Below, in pieces: positions 13,385 to 20,933 of a stretch of 20,933 nucleotides of DNA (positions are counted from its first letter, which is position 1; each line of letters opens with the position of its first letter). Source of the DNA: Rhodoferax sp. UBA5149. GTDB taxonomy: Bacteria > Pseudomonadota > Gammaproteobacteria > Burkholderiales > Burkholderiaceae_C. The notes under the pieces were generated by a model, which was given only the letters and a program-made list of their open reading frames with translations, searched no databases and had not been told where the DNA came from. The stretch is taken from positions 1 to 20,933 of the forward strand of contig NZ_DHXT01000188.1 of NCBI RefSeq assembly GCF_002413825.1, written 5' to 3'. A program made the translations under genes and the position numbers.

Positions 13385-14065
13385 ATGAAAATCCTGATTG
13401 TTGAAGATGAACCCAAGACAGGTACATATCTCAAGCGAGGGCTGACAGCGGCCGGCTTCGTCGTTGATTGCGCGCGCGATGGGCGGGATGGCCTGCATTT
13501 GGCCTTGACCGATAGCTATGACCTCGTCGTACTGGACGTGATGCTGCCTGGGATCGACGGCTGGGAAATTCTGCGCGAGATGCGCCGCGCTGACAAACAA
13601 ACCCCGGTCATGTTCTTGAGTGCGCGCGATCAGGTGGATGACCGCGTCAAGGGGCTGGAGCTAGGCGCTGATGACTATCTTGTAAAACCCTTCGCTTTTT
13701 CCGAGTTGCTGGCACGGGTGCGTACCTTGCTGCGACGAGGAAGCACCGTCACCGCATTCGAGAATATCAAAGTTGCCGACCTGGTGCTTGATCTTCCGCA
13801 CCATTGCGTGATGCGAGGCGGCCAGCGGATCGACGTCACCGCCAAAGAGTTCTCGCTGCTGGAGTTGATGATGCGCCGACAGGGGGAAGTGCTGCCGCGC
13901 GCGTTGATCGCATCTCAGGTATGGGACATGAACTTCGATAGCGATACAAACGTTATCGATGTCGCCGTGCGCCGCCTACGGGCCAAGATCGATGACGATT
14001 TCGCGGTGAAGCTTATCCGCACCGTGCGCGGCATGGGTTACGTGCTGGAAGCGCCTGGACCATGA
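13385..14065 (+). CDS. OmpR-family heavy-metal-type response regulator
   Basis: A cytoplasmic DNA-binding regulator of 226 residues. The receiver domain (1-118) has the acidic pair in MKILIVEDEP, phospho-acceptor Asp51 in VVLDVMLPG, and Lys101 in LVKPFAF. The C-terminal winged helix shows TAKEFSLLELMM, NVIDVAVRRLRAKID and RTVRGMGYVLE. The closing text and the GTYLKRGLTAAGFVVD start resemble CusR/CopR/IrlR regulators of copper, silver or other metals. I chose the ATG at 13385 because the receiver fold starts there; an upstream ATG at 13349 in frame would add 12 unexpected residues. It overlaps the kinase gene as ATGA. It probably acts on the dyad at 13261-13279. The metal it responds to cannot be told from this sequence. 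Confidence 0.93.
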   Translation: MKILIVEDEPKTGTYLKRGLTAAGFVVDCARDGRDGLHLALTDSYDLVVLDVMLPGIDGWEILREMRRADKQTPVMFLSARDQVDDRVKGLELGADDYLVKPFAFSELLARVRTLLRRGSTVTAFENIKVADLVLDLPHHCVMRGGQRIDVTAKEFSLLELMMRRQGEVLPRALIASQVWDMNFDSDTNVIDVAVRRLRAKIDDDFAVKLIRTVRGMGYVLEAPGP

Positions 14066-15495
14066 AGACTCCGATCTCCCTCACGGCGCGGCTGAGCCTG
14101 CTATTCGCTGGTTCAGCCGCATGCGTTCTTCTGTTTGCCGGATTGCTGTTCGAGCGCGCGGCTAACAACCGGTTCCTGGAACACGACTTGGAGGAACTGG
14201 ACGGCAAGATGGCGTTGATCCATGAGGTGCTTGGGAAGATCACGTCGGTCGATGCCATTGCGGCGCTGCCGACGCGCTTGCATGACACGATGACCGGTCA
14301 TCCAGGCATCGCCATCACAGTGGCGACTGGCGACGGAAGGGTACTGTTTACGGTTGGCCAGAGCGCGGTCGTGACCCACCTGCTCCAAGGCACAGAAATC
14401 GACAAACCCCAGCCGGTGACCTGGTCACTGGACAAGCACAGCTACCGAATCGTCGCCAATCGCGTTGCACTTGGCATACCGGCCAGTCAACCGGCCAAAG
14501 TAGCAATCGCGTTCGACATAAGCGGGGACCAACAATTCATGGTGGAATTCAGAGAATTCCTGTGGTTCGGCATGGTTCTGGCGGCGCTGGCTATGGGTTG
14601 GCTTGCTTGGGTGGCTGTGCGCCAAGGGCTTTCGCCATTGAACAAAGTGTCGGCGATGATGGTGAACATATCTGCGCAACGGCTGGACATGCCGGTTCCC
14701 ATAGAAGGTGTGCCGCGGGAGCTGAAAGAACTCGTATCCTCCTTCAACACGATGCTGGCGCGGCTCGACGACTCGTTCCGGCGGCTGTCGGAGTTCTCTT
14801 CAGATATTGCCCACGAACTGCGCACGCCGATCCAGAATCTGCTGGTGCAGACGGAAGTTACGTTGACTGGCGAGTGCGATGTCATCGAGTACCGCACCAA
14901 TCTGCAGTCCAACCTGGAGGAATTCGGGCGTCTGTCGCGCATGATTTCAGACATGCTGTTCCTCGCCAAGGCCGACAACAGATTGCTGGTACTGCACCGG
15001 GAATCGATTGATCTTCATTCGGAAGTGACGAGACTGTTTGAGTTTTACGAAGCACTCGCTAGTGAGCGAGGAATCAAGTTAACGCAGCGCGGCGCTGCGA
15101 CTGCCTACGCTGACCGTTTGATGCTGCAACGGGCCATATCCAATTTATTGTCAAACGCAATACGTTTCACGCCTGAAGGCAGGGCGCTCGAAGTCACTCT
15201 TGGAGAGACTGCCGACCACCAGGCCATGATCGCCGTCGCGAACCAGGGCACGGCGATTCCTGCGGAACATCTACCCAGGATTTTCGATCGTCTCTACCGG
15301 GTTGACGCCTCCCGTCAGGACGGGCACAACGAAAATGTGGGGTTGGGGTTGGCGATCACGCGGTCCATCGTTGAGATGCACAAGGGTACGATCAGCGTGG
15401 AATCTGGGAACGAGTGGACACGTTTTACGATCAACCTCCCGACGGATCGTGATGGAGGGAGTGCTGGCAGTCCGGTGATTGGTTTGGCAGCATAA
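14062..15495 (+). CDS. Heavy-metal-type sensor histidine kinase
   Basis: An inner-membrane sensor kinase of 477 residues. A first helix (about 13-30) is followed by a periplasmic sensing region up to about residue 165, then a second helix (EFLWFGMVLAALAMGWLAWV). A HAMP linker follows, then the dimerisation domain with His251 in SSDIAHELRTPIQN. The ATP-binding domain carries an N box (QRAISNLLSNAIRFTP) and a G2-type box (NVGLGLAITRSIV). The layout and the DIAHELRTPI wording are those of CusS/CopS/IrlS kinases. Its start overlaps the regulator stop as ATGA, so the pair is translationally coupled. The periplasmic part has few obvious metal ligands such as Met or His clusters, so the signal is uncertain. 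Confidence 0.93.
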   Translation: MKTPISLTARLSLLFAGSAACVLLFAGLLFERAANNRFLEHDLEELDGKMALIHEVLGKITSVDAIAALPTRLHDTMTGHPGIAITVATGDGRVLFTVGQSAVVTHLLQGTEIDKPQPVTWSLDKHSYRIVANRVALGIPASQPAKVAIAFDISGDQQFMVEFREFLWFGMVLAALAMGWLAWVAVRQGLSPLNKVSAMMVNISAQRLDMPVPIEGVPRELKELVSSFNTMLARLDDSFRRLSEFSSDIAHELRTPIQNLLVQTEVTLTGECDVIEYRTNLQSNLEEFGRLSRMISDMLFLAKADNRLLVLHRESIDLHSEVTRLFEFYEALASERGIKLTQRGAATAYADRLMLQRAISNLLSNAIRFTPEGRALEVTLGETADHQAMIAVANQGTAIPAEHLPRIFDRLYRVDASRQDGHNENVGLGLAITRSIVEMHKGTISVESGNEWTRFTINLPTDRDGGSAGSPVIGLAA

Positions 15496-15578
15496 GCAAG
15501 CTGTCCCTGCCCCTCGAAAGACACACTCCATTGCCAATGATTGAGCTGAGAAATTCGAGCCAATCACAGCGGCACAAA

Positions 15579-16787
15579 TCAGTCATGTTTAAAAAGCCTG
15601 AACGCTCGCCATAACGCCAAGTCATAGGTGATTTTCAAGACCCCGCAAACCACCAATGGTGTGGCCGACCAGCCCGATTGAAATAACCAGCCCGCAAGCA
15701 GAGGGCTCACGGCAGAGGCAAGGCTTCGAGGCACTGCGGTGAAGCTGGCTGCCGCGGCTCGCTCATGGGGCTGCACCACCGACATCACAAATGCGCTTCG
15801 AGCTGGCACATCCATCGACGACACCATGGCGCGAACCAACAGGAGACCCAGCGCCACGCCGACGTTGGTCGCGAAGGCCGCGGCGATCAGACACATGCTC
15901 GCCGGAATATGCGTAAAGACCATGGTGTTGACCAAGCCGACACGCTTGGCCAGCTTCGGCGCCGCAAGTTGTGAAGCCGCCCCCAGAAGCCCGGAAGCGA
16001 AGAAAAAGGCGCCAGCCGCGGAGAGTGAAAGGCCAAACCTCTGAAAGAGCCAGAGGGCCAGCAGCGAATTGACCACGAGCCCGCCAGCGAACGAATCCAC
16101 GGAAAACAAGGCGGCCAGTTTGACCACCACTGCTCGGGATGGCCCCAGCGGCGCAGGCTTTGCATGGCTGACCGCTTCATGGGTCGGCAGCTTTCGATAC
16201 ATGGCCCACACCGCGACGCCGATCACCCCGTAAAGGATAAACATCCCCCGCAGGGCGTCCAGCTTATGAATGCCGGACAGAGCGACCACGCGCTCGGGAA
16301 GCCCGGACGCCAATGCTCCAAGAGCGGCGCACAGAGCTCCGGTCAACGCATACCTTGCGAATAAATCGGTCCTGGCTGCCGCGTCCGACGCCGCTGCCAA
16401 CCGGGCGTGCTCCAAAGGAAGAAAGACACTGACGTCGCCTGAGCTCGGATTGAGGGTCCCTATGAACGCGACGATGAGAAGCGGCCAAAATGCGCAGAGG
16501 ACTGAAAAGCCCAATCCGGTTGCGGCCATTAGGGCCGCGGCGACCAGCATCAAGCTTCGACCAGTCCAACGATGCCCCCATGCTCCGATAGCCAAGGTCG
16601 CAAAGGCGGAGCCAAACAAGGTCGCCGTGGCGATGGCACCGACCTCGACCCCACCCAAGCCCATTTCAAGCAGGTAAACCGGCAACAGCACGGCGACAAA
16701 GCCGTCGGCGAAGCCACGCATTGCGCGAGCGGCGAATATCGGCGCTATGCCGACATCAGAACCATTGGGGAACAGGCGATGGATCAA
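15579..16787 (-). CDS. MFS transporter
   Basis: A protein of about 402 residues with roughly 12 hydrophobic helices. The beginning (AARAMRGFADGFVAVLLPVYLL) is typical of an MFS subgroup of presumed exporters, and a cytoplasmic loop between the halves follows YRKLPTHEA. The start is uncertain. The frame opens with a TTG at 16787 that gives a normal-length N-terminus, with no strong ribosome site; the next ATG would cut into the first helix. It converges on the sensor kinase gene, with 83 bases between them and no clear terminator. It abuts the Tn3 fragment just upstream, so its native promoter may have been lost. No substrate can be inferred, and a link with the adjacent two-component system is not shown. 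Confidence 0.8.
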   Translation of the reverse strand: MIHRLFPNGSDVGIAPIFAARAMRGFADGFVAVLLPVYLLEMGLGGVEVGAIATATLFGSAFATLAIGAWGHRWTGRSLMLVAAALMAATGLGFSVLCAFWPLLIVAFIGTLNPSSGDVSVFLPLEHARLAAASDAAARTDLFARYALTGALCAALGALASGLPERVVALSGIHKLDALRGMFILYGVIGVAVWAMYRKLPTHEAVSHAKPAPLGPSRAVVVKLAALFSVDSFAGGLVVNSLLALWLFQRFGLSLSAAGAFFFASGLLGAASQLAAPKLAKRVGLVNTMVFTHIPASMCLIAAAFATNVGVALGLLLVRAMVSSMDVPARSAFVMSVVQPHERAAAASFTAVPRSLASAVSPLLAGWLFQSGWSATPLVVCGVLKITYDLALWRAFRLFKHD

Positions 16788-16834
16788 GAGTTGTGGGCCT
16801 CAAAAATACGGAATTATGTAGCAACCGCACAAAG

Positions 16835-17119
16835 CTTTTTCTGAGCGAAATCTTGGCATGTGTCGTGGCGTTCGGCACCAACATGGGTTTGGGCAAAATA
16901 TCCGAGGTCTCGGGCATGAGCCATGCCGCGTTGATTACCACCGCGCGCAGCTACTTGCGGCCGGAAACCGTGCACGCTGCCAATGACGCCGTCAGCAATG
17001 CCACGGCCGCGCTGTCGGCCTTCAAGCTCTTCAACATTCGTGAAGAGTTGCATTCCAGCAGTGATGGCCAGCGGTTTGAAACCCAGATCAACACCTTCAA
17101 TTCGAGGTATTCGCCTAAG
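16835..17119 (+). pseudogene. Tn3-family transposase fragment
   Basis: About 93 residues match the catalytic part of a Tn3-family TnpA, a protein normally near 1000 residues. Visible stretches are LACVVAFGTNMGLGKISEVS, HAALITTARSYLRPETV and LHSSSDGQRFETQINTFNSR, which includes the first catalytic Asp in SSSDGQ. The frame is cut at YSPK where the IS5-family element begins, and the text beyond that element is not Tn3-like. There is no start codon or upstream two thirds. It is a non-functional relic. Confidence 0.88.
17115..17119. repeat. Left copy of 5-bp target duplication CTAAG
   Basis: CTAAG directly precedes the left inverted repeat of the IS5-family element and recurs at 18043-18047 immediately after the right one. 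Confidence 0.7.
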
Positions 17120-17180
17120 AACTTATCCGTAAATAGAGGATAATGACTTTCCATGCGCGATGACCGCGTGTGGAGGGAAG

Positions 17181-17669
17181 ATGGCCAAAGCGACAGCATG
17201 GGAAGTTACCGACGAATTTTGGAAGCGAGTAGAGCCGTTGATCCCGTTACGCCAGCGTGCGGCAGATCAGACCTACAGCAGAAAGACTGGTGGTGGACGC
17301 AAGCCCAAAGACCCTCGACTCGTATTTGAAGGCATCGTCTACGTACTGAGAACAGGCTGCCAATGGAAAGCCCTCCCCGCAGAGCGCTACGGCAGTGCCA
17401 GCGCAATACACGCCCGATTCCTTGAGTGGGAGAAAGCAGGCGTCTTTGAGGCCCTGTGGAAACTGGGGCTTGCCGAGTACGATGAATTTGAAGGCATTGC
17501 CTGGCGATGGCAAAGTATTGACGGGGCGATGATGAAGGCACCACTGGCTCAGCAAAGCGTTGGGCCTAATCCCACAGATAGGGGAAAAAAATGGGAGCAA
17601 ACGCCATTTGCTGGTGGGCGGTCGTGGCGTCCCGTTGTCGCTCGTCGTGACCGGAGCAAACCGGCATGA
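17181..17669 (+). CDS. IS5-family transposase, OrfA part
   Basis: This frame of 162 residues starts at the ATG at 17181, after a GGAGGG site. It holds the N-terminal DUF4096-like region (WEVTDEFWKRVEPLIPL, GGGRKPKDPRLVFEGIVYVL, RTGCQWKALP) and the beginning of the catalytic domain, with Asp in WQSIDGAMMKAP and GPNPTDRGK. After the seven-A run at 17585-17591 the text becomes nonsense in this frame, while the family sequence continues one frame over. A full transposase therefore needs frameshifting or slippage. The truncated product alone may act as a DNA-binding regulator. Confidence 0.85.
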   Translation: MAKATAWEVTDEFWKRVEPLIPLRQRAADQTYSRKTGGGRKPKDPRLVFEGIVYVLRTGCQWKALPAERYGSASAIHARFLEWEKAGVFEALWKLGLAEYDEFEGIAWRWQSIDGAMMKAPLAQQSVGPNPTDRGKKWEQTPFAGGRSWRPVVARRDRSKPA

Positions 17670-18039
17670 CGTCTCCCAACTGGAAGCTGTGCTGGATGCC
17701 ATCGTTATCGAGCGGCCCAATCCACCCTTGAGGCGTCACAAGCATCTGTGTGCCGATGCGGGCTACACCGGGGCGCCAGCGTTGAAAGTCATTGAAGAAC
17801 ATGGCTACATTCCTCACATTAAAGGACGCGGACAAGAGGCCGACGAGCTCAAGCGTGATCCCGAGAAAAGGGCGCGGCGCTGGGTCTTGGAAGTAGCGCA
17901 CAGTTGGTTCAACCGATTCCGAAAGCTGCTGGTGCGGTACGAGAAACTTGACCGTAGCTTCTTGGCACTCAACCACTTGGCTGCATCAATCATGGCATTC
18001 AGAAAGATCAAGTTGGATGCAAACATTATTTACGGATAA
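17560..18039 (+). CDS. IS5-family transposase, OrfB part
   Basis: The +1 frame carries the rest of the DDE domain. NGSKRHLLVGGRGVPLSLVV continues smoothly from the upstream GPNPTDRGK. The second Asp is in LCADAGYTGAP and the Glu is in WVLEVAHSWFNRFRKLLVRY. The ATG at 17560 lies before the A run and lacks a good ribosome site, so expression as a fusion with OrfA is more likely than independent initiation. The TAA stop at 18037-18039 lies within the right inverted repeat. All catalytic residues are present. Confidence 0.85.
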   Translation: MGLIPQIGEKNGSKRHLLVGGRGVPLSLVVTGANRHDVSQLEAVLDAIVIERPNPPLRRHKHLCADAGYTGAPALKVIEEHGYIPHIKGRGQEADELKRDPEKRARRWVLEVAHSWFNRFRKLLVRYEKLDRSFLALNHLAASIMAFRKIKLDANIIYG

Positions 18040-18042
18040 TTT

Positions 18043-18047
18043 CTAAG
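18043..18047. repeat. Right copy of 5-bp target duplication CTAAG
   Basis: CTAAG immediately follows the right inverted repeat of the IS5-family element and matches 17115-17119. Confidence 0.7.
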
Positions 18048-18151
18048 TCTTGCAGCAGATCATCGGCCTCAGCAGGATTGCCCAAGCGATGGCGCAGCCA
18101 GCCTCGTAACTCTGGGTCGTGGGAAGTCCAAGCAACTGTCAGACAGTTCAT
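18043..18151 (-). pseudogene. ECF (FecI-like) sigma factor, N-terminal fragment
   Basis: A minus-strand frame too short for ordinary gene calling begins ATG at 18151 after a GGAG site. It reads MNCLTVAWTSHDPELRGW, then LRHRLGNPAEADDLLQDL, before meeting the IS5-family element. That is the first helix and the conserved ADDLxQD motif of region 2 of ECF sigma factors of the FecI type. Intact proteins have about 160-190 residues, so only about 36 remain. No FecR-like or TonB-receptor gene is nearby. It is a relic unless the rest lies elsewhere. Confidence 0.75.
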
Positions 18152-18189
18152 TGTGACTCCAGAAAATTGCCTTCAAACCACATATAACC

Positions 18190-18218
18190 GTTTTACGATT
18201 GACGTAGGAAACTATCAA
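18190..18218 (-). promoter_or_regulatory. Possible promoter of the sigma-factor fragment
   Basis: Reading the minus strand, TTGATA (18213-18218) and TAAAAC (18190-18195) are separated by exactly 17 bases, about 40 bases before the sigma-fragment start. The -10 match is weak. The rest of 18152-18379 is AT-richer than its surroundings and holds no recognisable gene. Confidence 0.3.
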
Positions 18219-18379
18219 TTTTGTATTGACTCAGCCGCACTCCAACCAATATTTTTTCTCAGACACTGATGGCAAGACAATTCATTTTCTCCCACATCAT
18301 GCACATGTCCGCGGCCACCAACGTCCGTTTTTCGATATGTCGAACGGCTGGTGTAGAGCCGCCAATCCCTCGGCATTCG

Positions 18380-19335
18380 TTACAAGAGACTTGAAATCTG
18401 CCGCTTTTGCACCGGGCTGACATACCGAAACACCATTTCCATTGACTTGTGACCGGTTTGGCCCATGATTGCGCTGGTTTGCAGGCCCACCGTTGCCGCC
18501 TCGGTCACAAACCCAGCACGCTATGAGTGTCCCGATACGGTTTTCGCCGCTTCAATACCCTTGGAACTCGCAACCGCCGACTTCACGATCAACGCCACGG
18601 ACTGCGGTGTCAGCGCCAGTTCATTCGCGACCTTGTCATGCCGATTCACGGGTCGAAACAGAGGCCCCGCCCCAATACCCGCCAGATCAAGCCAACGTTG
18701 GAGGGCTTTGACCGGACAGCGTTCCTCCGACTTTGCCAAGGGTACGAAGACTGTTCTGCCTTCACCCTCCTGGTCGGTTTTGGAGCGCCGAATTGGCAGC
18801 TCTAGCCCGTGGGCATGCTGCGTTATGTCCTCCATCCTGAGCGCCACCAGCTCCGAGCGCCGAAATGCCCCAGAAAACCCCAGCAGCAGAATCGCCTTGT
18901 CTCGGGCGGCTTCCAAGGGCTTCCGCTTGGCGACCATCACCAGCAATTCGAGCAGATCATCTTTGACCAGTGCTCGGACACGCCGCTGCGCCACTCCGTA
19001 CGTGCGACGTATGCCCTGCATGGTGCGCTTCACCAGCCGATCCTTGACGGGACTGTCAAACCCTTTGTCCGTGTGCGCCTGGTGAATAGCGATCAGGCGG
19101 TGCTGCAAGGTGGCAACGAAAGTACCTCGGCAAATTTCGCCAAGTATTCAGCCACCGTTTCGGGTGTGGCCGGAATCTTTGCGTTGGCCTTGAAATGCCG
19201 CACGTCCTGTGCGTAGCTGCGCCGGGTAGATGCCGACTGAGCGGCCAGGACATAGCTGGCAACGAGGTTCGATGGCGTTGGTTTTTGGTTCATTGTTTTG
19301 TTGGTTTTCGCATTCATACTGTTTTCCGTAGTCAT
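18380..19335 (-). pseudogene. Tyrosine recombinase/integrase with a frameshift and an amber stop
   Basis: The minus strand carries an integrase of about 318 residues in three pieces. The start (ATG at 19335, MTTENSMNAK) leads into SAM-like N-terminal text, ASTRRSYAQDVRHFKANAK, ending at AKFAEVLSL. A one-base deletion near 19111-19116 shifts the frame, and the text resumes as TLQHRLIAIHQAHTDKG. The catalytic domain follows, with Arg in FSGAFRRSELVALR. At 18521-18523 an in-frame TAG replaces the Leu codon expected between VSGHS and RAGFVTEA. Beyond it the frame continues to the final HxxR/GH/Tyr box (TGHKSMEMVFRYV) and a TAA at 18380. All catalytic residues existed in the ancestor. With two independent lesions the gene is dead, so the island can no longer be mobilised by it. 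Confidence 0.88.
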
Positions 19336-19385
19336 GCGGGCACCCATCCCTTCAGCGAATCCCCGCACTTCAAGCCGCGCTGACC

Positions 19386-20069
19386 TTAACCCCAGAGGTC
19401 CAGCGGCGGATCCGTCACCACCGCGCGCAGGATGTCGGAGCGCGAGACAAAACCGGTGACCAGGCCTTGCTCATCCACCACAGGAAGACCGGGCAGACCC
19501 GTATCCAGCAAAACGCGCGCCACGCGCCGGATATCGGTGTCCGCCGCAACGCTGGGCACCGGTGTCGACATGATGTCCGAGACGCTTTGCGCCAGCAAGG
19601 CGCGCCACACCAGCGCGTTGCTGCCGGGCGTCGGCAGGCGCTCCGGGCGCAGCAAATCGGCACGGGACAGCAGACCCACCAGCGTGGCGTCACTATTCAC
19701 CACGGGAGCCTGGCCGACGCCATGCCGGGCCAGAATTTGCCAGGCCTGCAGCACCGTCGAGCTATCCGGTATGGTGATCACCGGGCGACTCATCAGGGCA
19801 TCGACCCGACTCAGGGGATGGCGCGGCAGCGCAACCCTCTGGGTCTGGGCGTACGCCGCCAGCGCGCTGCGATGCGCCTCATCACTGGGCGCTGGGTGTT
19901 CCGCACGGGCGGTAAACGCGCCGGGGGAAGATGACGAGGGGTCTTGTCCATCGCGGCCAACCGCCTGAACGGCGTTGCCGCGAGCCACGGCACCGACCGC
20001 CCCAATCTGGCGCAGCTGCTCCAGCGAGCCGCGAAACAACTGCCCTGACACACCATATACCGAGAACAT
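19386..20069 (-). CDS. CBS-domain protein
   Basis: A 227-residue soluble protein with two CBS domains. The first is at about 88-140 (ALMSRPVITIPDSSTVLQAW, ending VGLLSRADLL) and the second at about 163-218 (IMSTPVPSVAADTD, ending GFVSRSDILRAV). Paired CBS domains bind adenosine nucleotides and usually regulate a partner. The first 85 residues are low-complexity, with a Ser run near DPSSSSPGAF, and have no recognised fold. No enzyme or channel domain is fused to it. It sits 63 bases downstream of hemW on the same strand and may be co-transcribed. Composition is like hemW, so I place it in the core chromosome. Its partner is unknown. Confidence 0.87.
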   Translation of the reverse strand: MFSVYGVSGQLFRGSLEQLRQIGAVGAVARGNAVQAVGRDGQDPSSSSPGAFTARAEHPAPSDEAHRSALAAYAQTQRVALPRHPLSRVDALMSRPVITIPDSSTVLQAWQILARHGVGQAPVVNSDATLVGLLSRADLLRPERLPTPGSNALVWRALLAQSVSDIMSTPVPSVAADTDIRRVARVLLDTGLPGLPVVDEQGLVTGFVSRSDILRAVVTDPPLDLWG

Positions 20070-20132
20070 CGTCCAGCCCTTCCGTCGTTCTAGCAGACTA
20101 TAGCGCGGCAGCGGTCAAAATATCAAATGGGC

Positions 20133-20933
20133 TCAGTTGTGCGGCGGCAGAAACAGGGACTGCAAGTCATTCAAAAAATCAAATCCGCGCGCGCTGGGTT
20201 TGACATGGACAAAGTCACGCTCGATCAAACCTTTGCGTTCGGCCTCGCCCAGCGCCTTTTGAATGGCGGTCACGGCCAGACCGGTGCGTTCAGAGAACTG
20301 CTGCAACAAGAACCCGTCTTTCAAACGCAAGGCATTCAGCATGAACTCAAACGGCAAATCAGCCCGGCTGACTTCCTCGTCCTGCGCCAGACAGTGGCCG
20401 GCCAGGGCTTTTTCCATGTACAGGCGGGGCTCGCGAAAACGCACCTGGCGCACCACCCGGTGCGCAAAACTGAGCTTGCTGTGCGCGCCCGCGCCCAGGC
20501 CGAGATAGTCGCCAAACTGCCAGTAGTTGAGGTTGTGAAAACAGCGGTGTCCCGGCCTCGCGTAGGCCGACACTTCATACCGTTCCAGCCCGGCTTCCCC
20601 CGTCATGTCGGTGATGAGGTCGAGCATGTCGTAAGCCGTGTCTTCCTCGGGAATCACGGGCGGATATTTGGCGAAATAGGTATTGGGCTCGATGGTGAGG
20701 TGATAGATCGAGATATGCGGCGGCGCCAGCGCCAGCGCCGTGGCCATGTCTGTTTTCAGGTCGGCCAGGGTCTGACCCGGCAGCGCGTACATGATGTCCA
20801 GATTGAAGGTGTCAAAGGACTGCGCCGCTTCCTCCACCGCCGCCAGCGCCTGGGCCCGGTCATGCACGCGCCCCAGGGTCTTCAAGTAGTCATCGTTGAA
20901 GCTCTGCACGCCGACTGACAGACGGGTGACGCC
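20133..20933 (-). CDS. hemW: Radical SAM heme chaperone HemW (3' part)
   Basis: The C-terminal 266 residues of a HemW protein, formerly called oxygen-independent coproporphyrinogen oxidase-like. HemW binds heme and delivers it to membrane targets; most members do not act as HemN. The frame is open through the right window edge. Marks include GVTRLSVGVQSFNDDYLKTL, FNLDIMYALPGQT, YHLTIEPNTYFAKYPP, RYEVSAYARPGHRC followed by NLNYW, and YLGLGAGAHSK. The HemN_C-like domain ends in LNDLQSLFLPPHN. The radical-SAM cysteine motif lies outside the window. It is intact as far as visible and marks the right chromosomal edge. Confidence 0.94.
   Translation of the reverse strand, partial: GVTRLSVGVQSFNDDYLKTLGRVHDRAQALAAVEEAAQSFDTFNLDIMYALPGQTLADLKTDMATALALAPPHISIYHLTIEPNTYFAKYPPVIPEEDTAYDMLDLITDMTGEAGLERYEVSAYARPGHRCFHNLNYWQFGDYLGLGAGAHSKLSFAHRVVRQVRFREPRLYMEKALAGHCLAQDEEVSRADLPFEFMLNALRLKDGFLLQQFSERTGLAVTAIQKALGEAERKGLIERDFVHVKPSARGFDFLNDLQSLFLPPHN

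Larger units (their letters stand above)
17120..18042 (+). mobile_element. IS5-family insertion sequence (IS427-like), 923 bp
   Basis: Terminal inverted repeats flank the element: 16 bases with one mismatch, of which the inner 13 (TTATCCGTAAATA at 17123-17135 and its complement at 18027-18039) are perfect. CTAAG on each side looks like a target duplication. Inside are two overlapping frames that together encode one IS5-type DDE transposase. The element splits older debris: Tn3 transposase on the left and an ECF sigma gene on the right. It seems structurally complete and is probably the most recent insertion here. Confidence 0.88.

Noticed and set aside
15496..15578. Terminator between the kinase and the convergent MFS gene
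   Set aside because: No stem with adequate pairing followed by a T run could be found on either strand.

Overview
The window looks like a metal- and sulfur-related genomic island inserted into the chromosome of a GC-rich betaproteobacterium. A member of the Comamonadaceae or another Burkholderiales family is most likely; this rests on codon use and protein style, not on a database match. The ends hold ordinary chromosomal genes: the last third to half of ureG followed by a complete tRNA-Ser(UGA) on the left, and a CBS-domain gene plus the 3' part of hemW on the right. Everything between them looks acquired and repeatedly rearranged. The signs are fragments of gspF, an IS3-family element, a Tn3-family transposase, an ECF sigma gene and a broken tyrosine recombinase, plus one structurally intact IS5-family element with terminal repeats and a target duplication.

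Region by region: (1) 1-424, ureG end and tRNA-Ser, then a hairpin terminator. (2) 661-1110, gspF remnant. (3) 1135-5062, a cadmium/zinc/lead resistance module: a CadR/PbrR-type MerR regulator, divergent from a P1B-type ATPase and a DMT-family transporter with a very His-rich tail. The intergenic region carries a classic MerR operator in a 19-20 bp spacer. (4) 5262-8223 (minus), three genes coupled by overlapping start and stop codons: an MFS transporter, a NifS/IscS-type cysteine desulfurase and a SAM-dependent methyltransferase. (5) 8258-8539, a small chimeric ORF joining the start of an RND/MMPL exporter to the last residues of an outer-membrane protein. (6) 8581-10842 (minus), an ArsR-rhodanese fusion regulator, a DsrE-like protein and an SQR-like flavoprotein. 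(7) 10930-11390, a gutted IS3-family element. (8) 11397-15495, an outer-membrane protein and two small membrane proteins on minus, divergent from a heavy-metal-type two-component system, with a perfect inverted repeat between them. (9) 15579-16787, a second MFS transporter. (10) 16835-19335, mobile-element debris (Tn3 fragment, IS5 element, sigma-factor fragment, integrase pseudogene). (11) 19386-20933, CBS-domain protein and hemW.

How the genes may work together: the CadR/CadA/DMT set is a conventional efflux module for divalent soft metals. The ArsR-rhodanese, DsrE and SQR-like genes form a plausible sulfide/persulfide-sensing and oxidation unit. The MFS-NifS-methyltransferase unit lies just downstream on the same strand, and could mobilise sulfur or selenium from an amino acid, methylate it and export a product. 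That role is inference. The least understood set is the outer-membrane protein with two membrane proteins next to the two-component system. It is the best candidate here for an undescribed metal- or redox-responsive envelope system.
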